DNA from: Phragmites australis | Taxonomy: Eukaryota; Streptophyta; Magnoliopsida; Poales; Poaceae | Reading direction: 5' to 3' | Assembly: GCF_958298935.1 (NCBI RefSeq) | Contig: NC_084932.1 | Location: forward strand, 18,765,501 to 18,829,500 | Length of the DNA stretch: 64,000 nucleotides | Shown: piece after piece, positions 63,446 through 64,000 of the stretch | Numbering within the stretch: the stretch's first letter is position 1 | How the letters are laid out: each line of letters starts with the position of its first letter | Made by a program: the position numbers and the translations under genes | Notes under the pieces: generated by a model | Database searches by the model: none | Seen by the model: only the letters and a program-made list of their open reading frames with translations | Told to the model about the DNA's origin: nothing

Positions 63446-64000
63446 AGTAGGCATCGACTGTGGGGATCCGGTTCCAAAGAGTGAGAATGCCTTCGTACCA
63501 AGCTTTAAGCCTGCGGATCTGCTAGGCATCGCTCTGCTCTCGCGGCCCAGCTACACATGGGCCTTTAGATAACCAACCCTTCGGATCATTGGGCGTTAGC
63601 CTTCGTACCAGGCCTTCGGCCCACTAGGCCATTGGGCCAATGGTCGTTGGCATTCGACCCGGTGGGCCTTCGAATCAATCAGCGTTGTCCTTTCGACCAG
63701 GCATTCAGACTACTCGACCTTCAGACAACCACACCTATTCCACCACATCAATCCTTCGGATAAGGCCTTCGCGAGCCGGGCGCGAGCCTTCAGAACAGCG
63801 GGCTTCGCAACCATCACATGTGCTGCGCGTCAGACGAGCTTCGGGTAGGCCTTTGGATCACGCTCGCGGCTTGTGAGGCCCAGTCAGTAGGACTTCGGAT
63901 GGAGGCCCGAACTTCAGTGCGCGACACGAGCCTACCTTCAGGCTGGCGCAGTGAGGCCTTCGGCTGGCGAGGGCCCAGCCGAGCTTCGACTGGCAAAGGG
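63446..64000 (+). repeat. Probable gypsy leader with 'ccttcgg' repeats (runs off the window)
   Basis: 'gcatcgactgtggggatccg' at about 63453 resembles the region after the LTR in some gypsy elements. From 63490 to the end, 'cttcgg' or 'cttcga/cttcgt' recurs every 20-40 bp, often with 'ggcc'. No ORF with a domain. Confidence 0.4.

Overview
The window looks like nuclear, gene-poor, repeat-dense DNA from a grass (Poaceae, perhaps panicoid). The evidence is the set of Ty3/gypsy Tat and Tekay-type elements, SIRE/Maximus-type and other Ty1/copia elements, L1 LINEs, CACTA, MULE and hAT DNA transposons and MITEs, plus one relic of a DUF4220/DUF594 membrane-protein gene. I found no rRNA, no tRNA gene, no CRISPR and no bacterial or organellar genes. 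All family names come from motifs read by eye; no database search was run.

Layout from left to right. 1-836: terminal part of a hAT-like element. 845-~10460: a decayed Ty3 Tat-lineage element (A) with LTR end, gag, pol, and an antisense zone holding spliced ORFs and a minus-strand TATA box. ~10465-13133: the 3' end of a Tekay-type chromovirus (B) and its LTR, probably resumed at ~28213-29761. Between those two LTR parts lies a segment of unknown origin with a minus-strand promoter (13134-13760 and 25545-28212). Inside that segment sits a young, almost complete SIRE/Maximus copia element on the minus strand (13761-25539, TSD ccacc). 29762-31117 is an L1 tail. 31119-34600 is a copia tail and LTR holding a CACTA remnant (~31590-34372). 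34650-41125 is a second complete but damaged copia element on the minus strand (TSD gctag).

From 41617 to 43251 lies the only host-gene relic, a DUF4220/DUF594 pseudogene on the minus strand. It is followed by another L1 tail (44270-45160) and two MITEs (45964-46461 and 46889-47198). 48080-58549 is a Tat-lineage element (C, TSD gcttt) with a large internal deletion, a nearly readable pol, a tandem-repeat array and an antisense gene. 58555-60740 is a dead MULE transposase, 60741-62190 a gypsy end with LTR and tRNA-Met-type PBS, and 62190-64000 T-rich DNA followed by a probable gypsy LTR end and repetitive leader.

The elements are layered rather than cooperating. Within each element the ORFs form the usual cycle: gag makes the particle; protease, RT, RNase H and integrase copy and insert the element; LTRs supply promoter and polyadenylation. 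Every pol has lesions. The SIRE element is the youngest (two 1.6 kb LTRs differing at about 11 sites by eye). I see no convincing new biological system. The most unusual signals are the antisense, intron-containing ORFs with TATA boxes in both Tat elements, and arrays of short palindromic motifs in the LTRs and untranslated parts of the SIRE and chromovirus elements.
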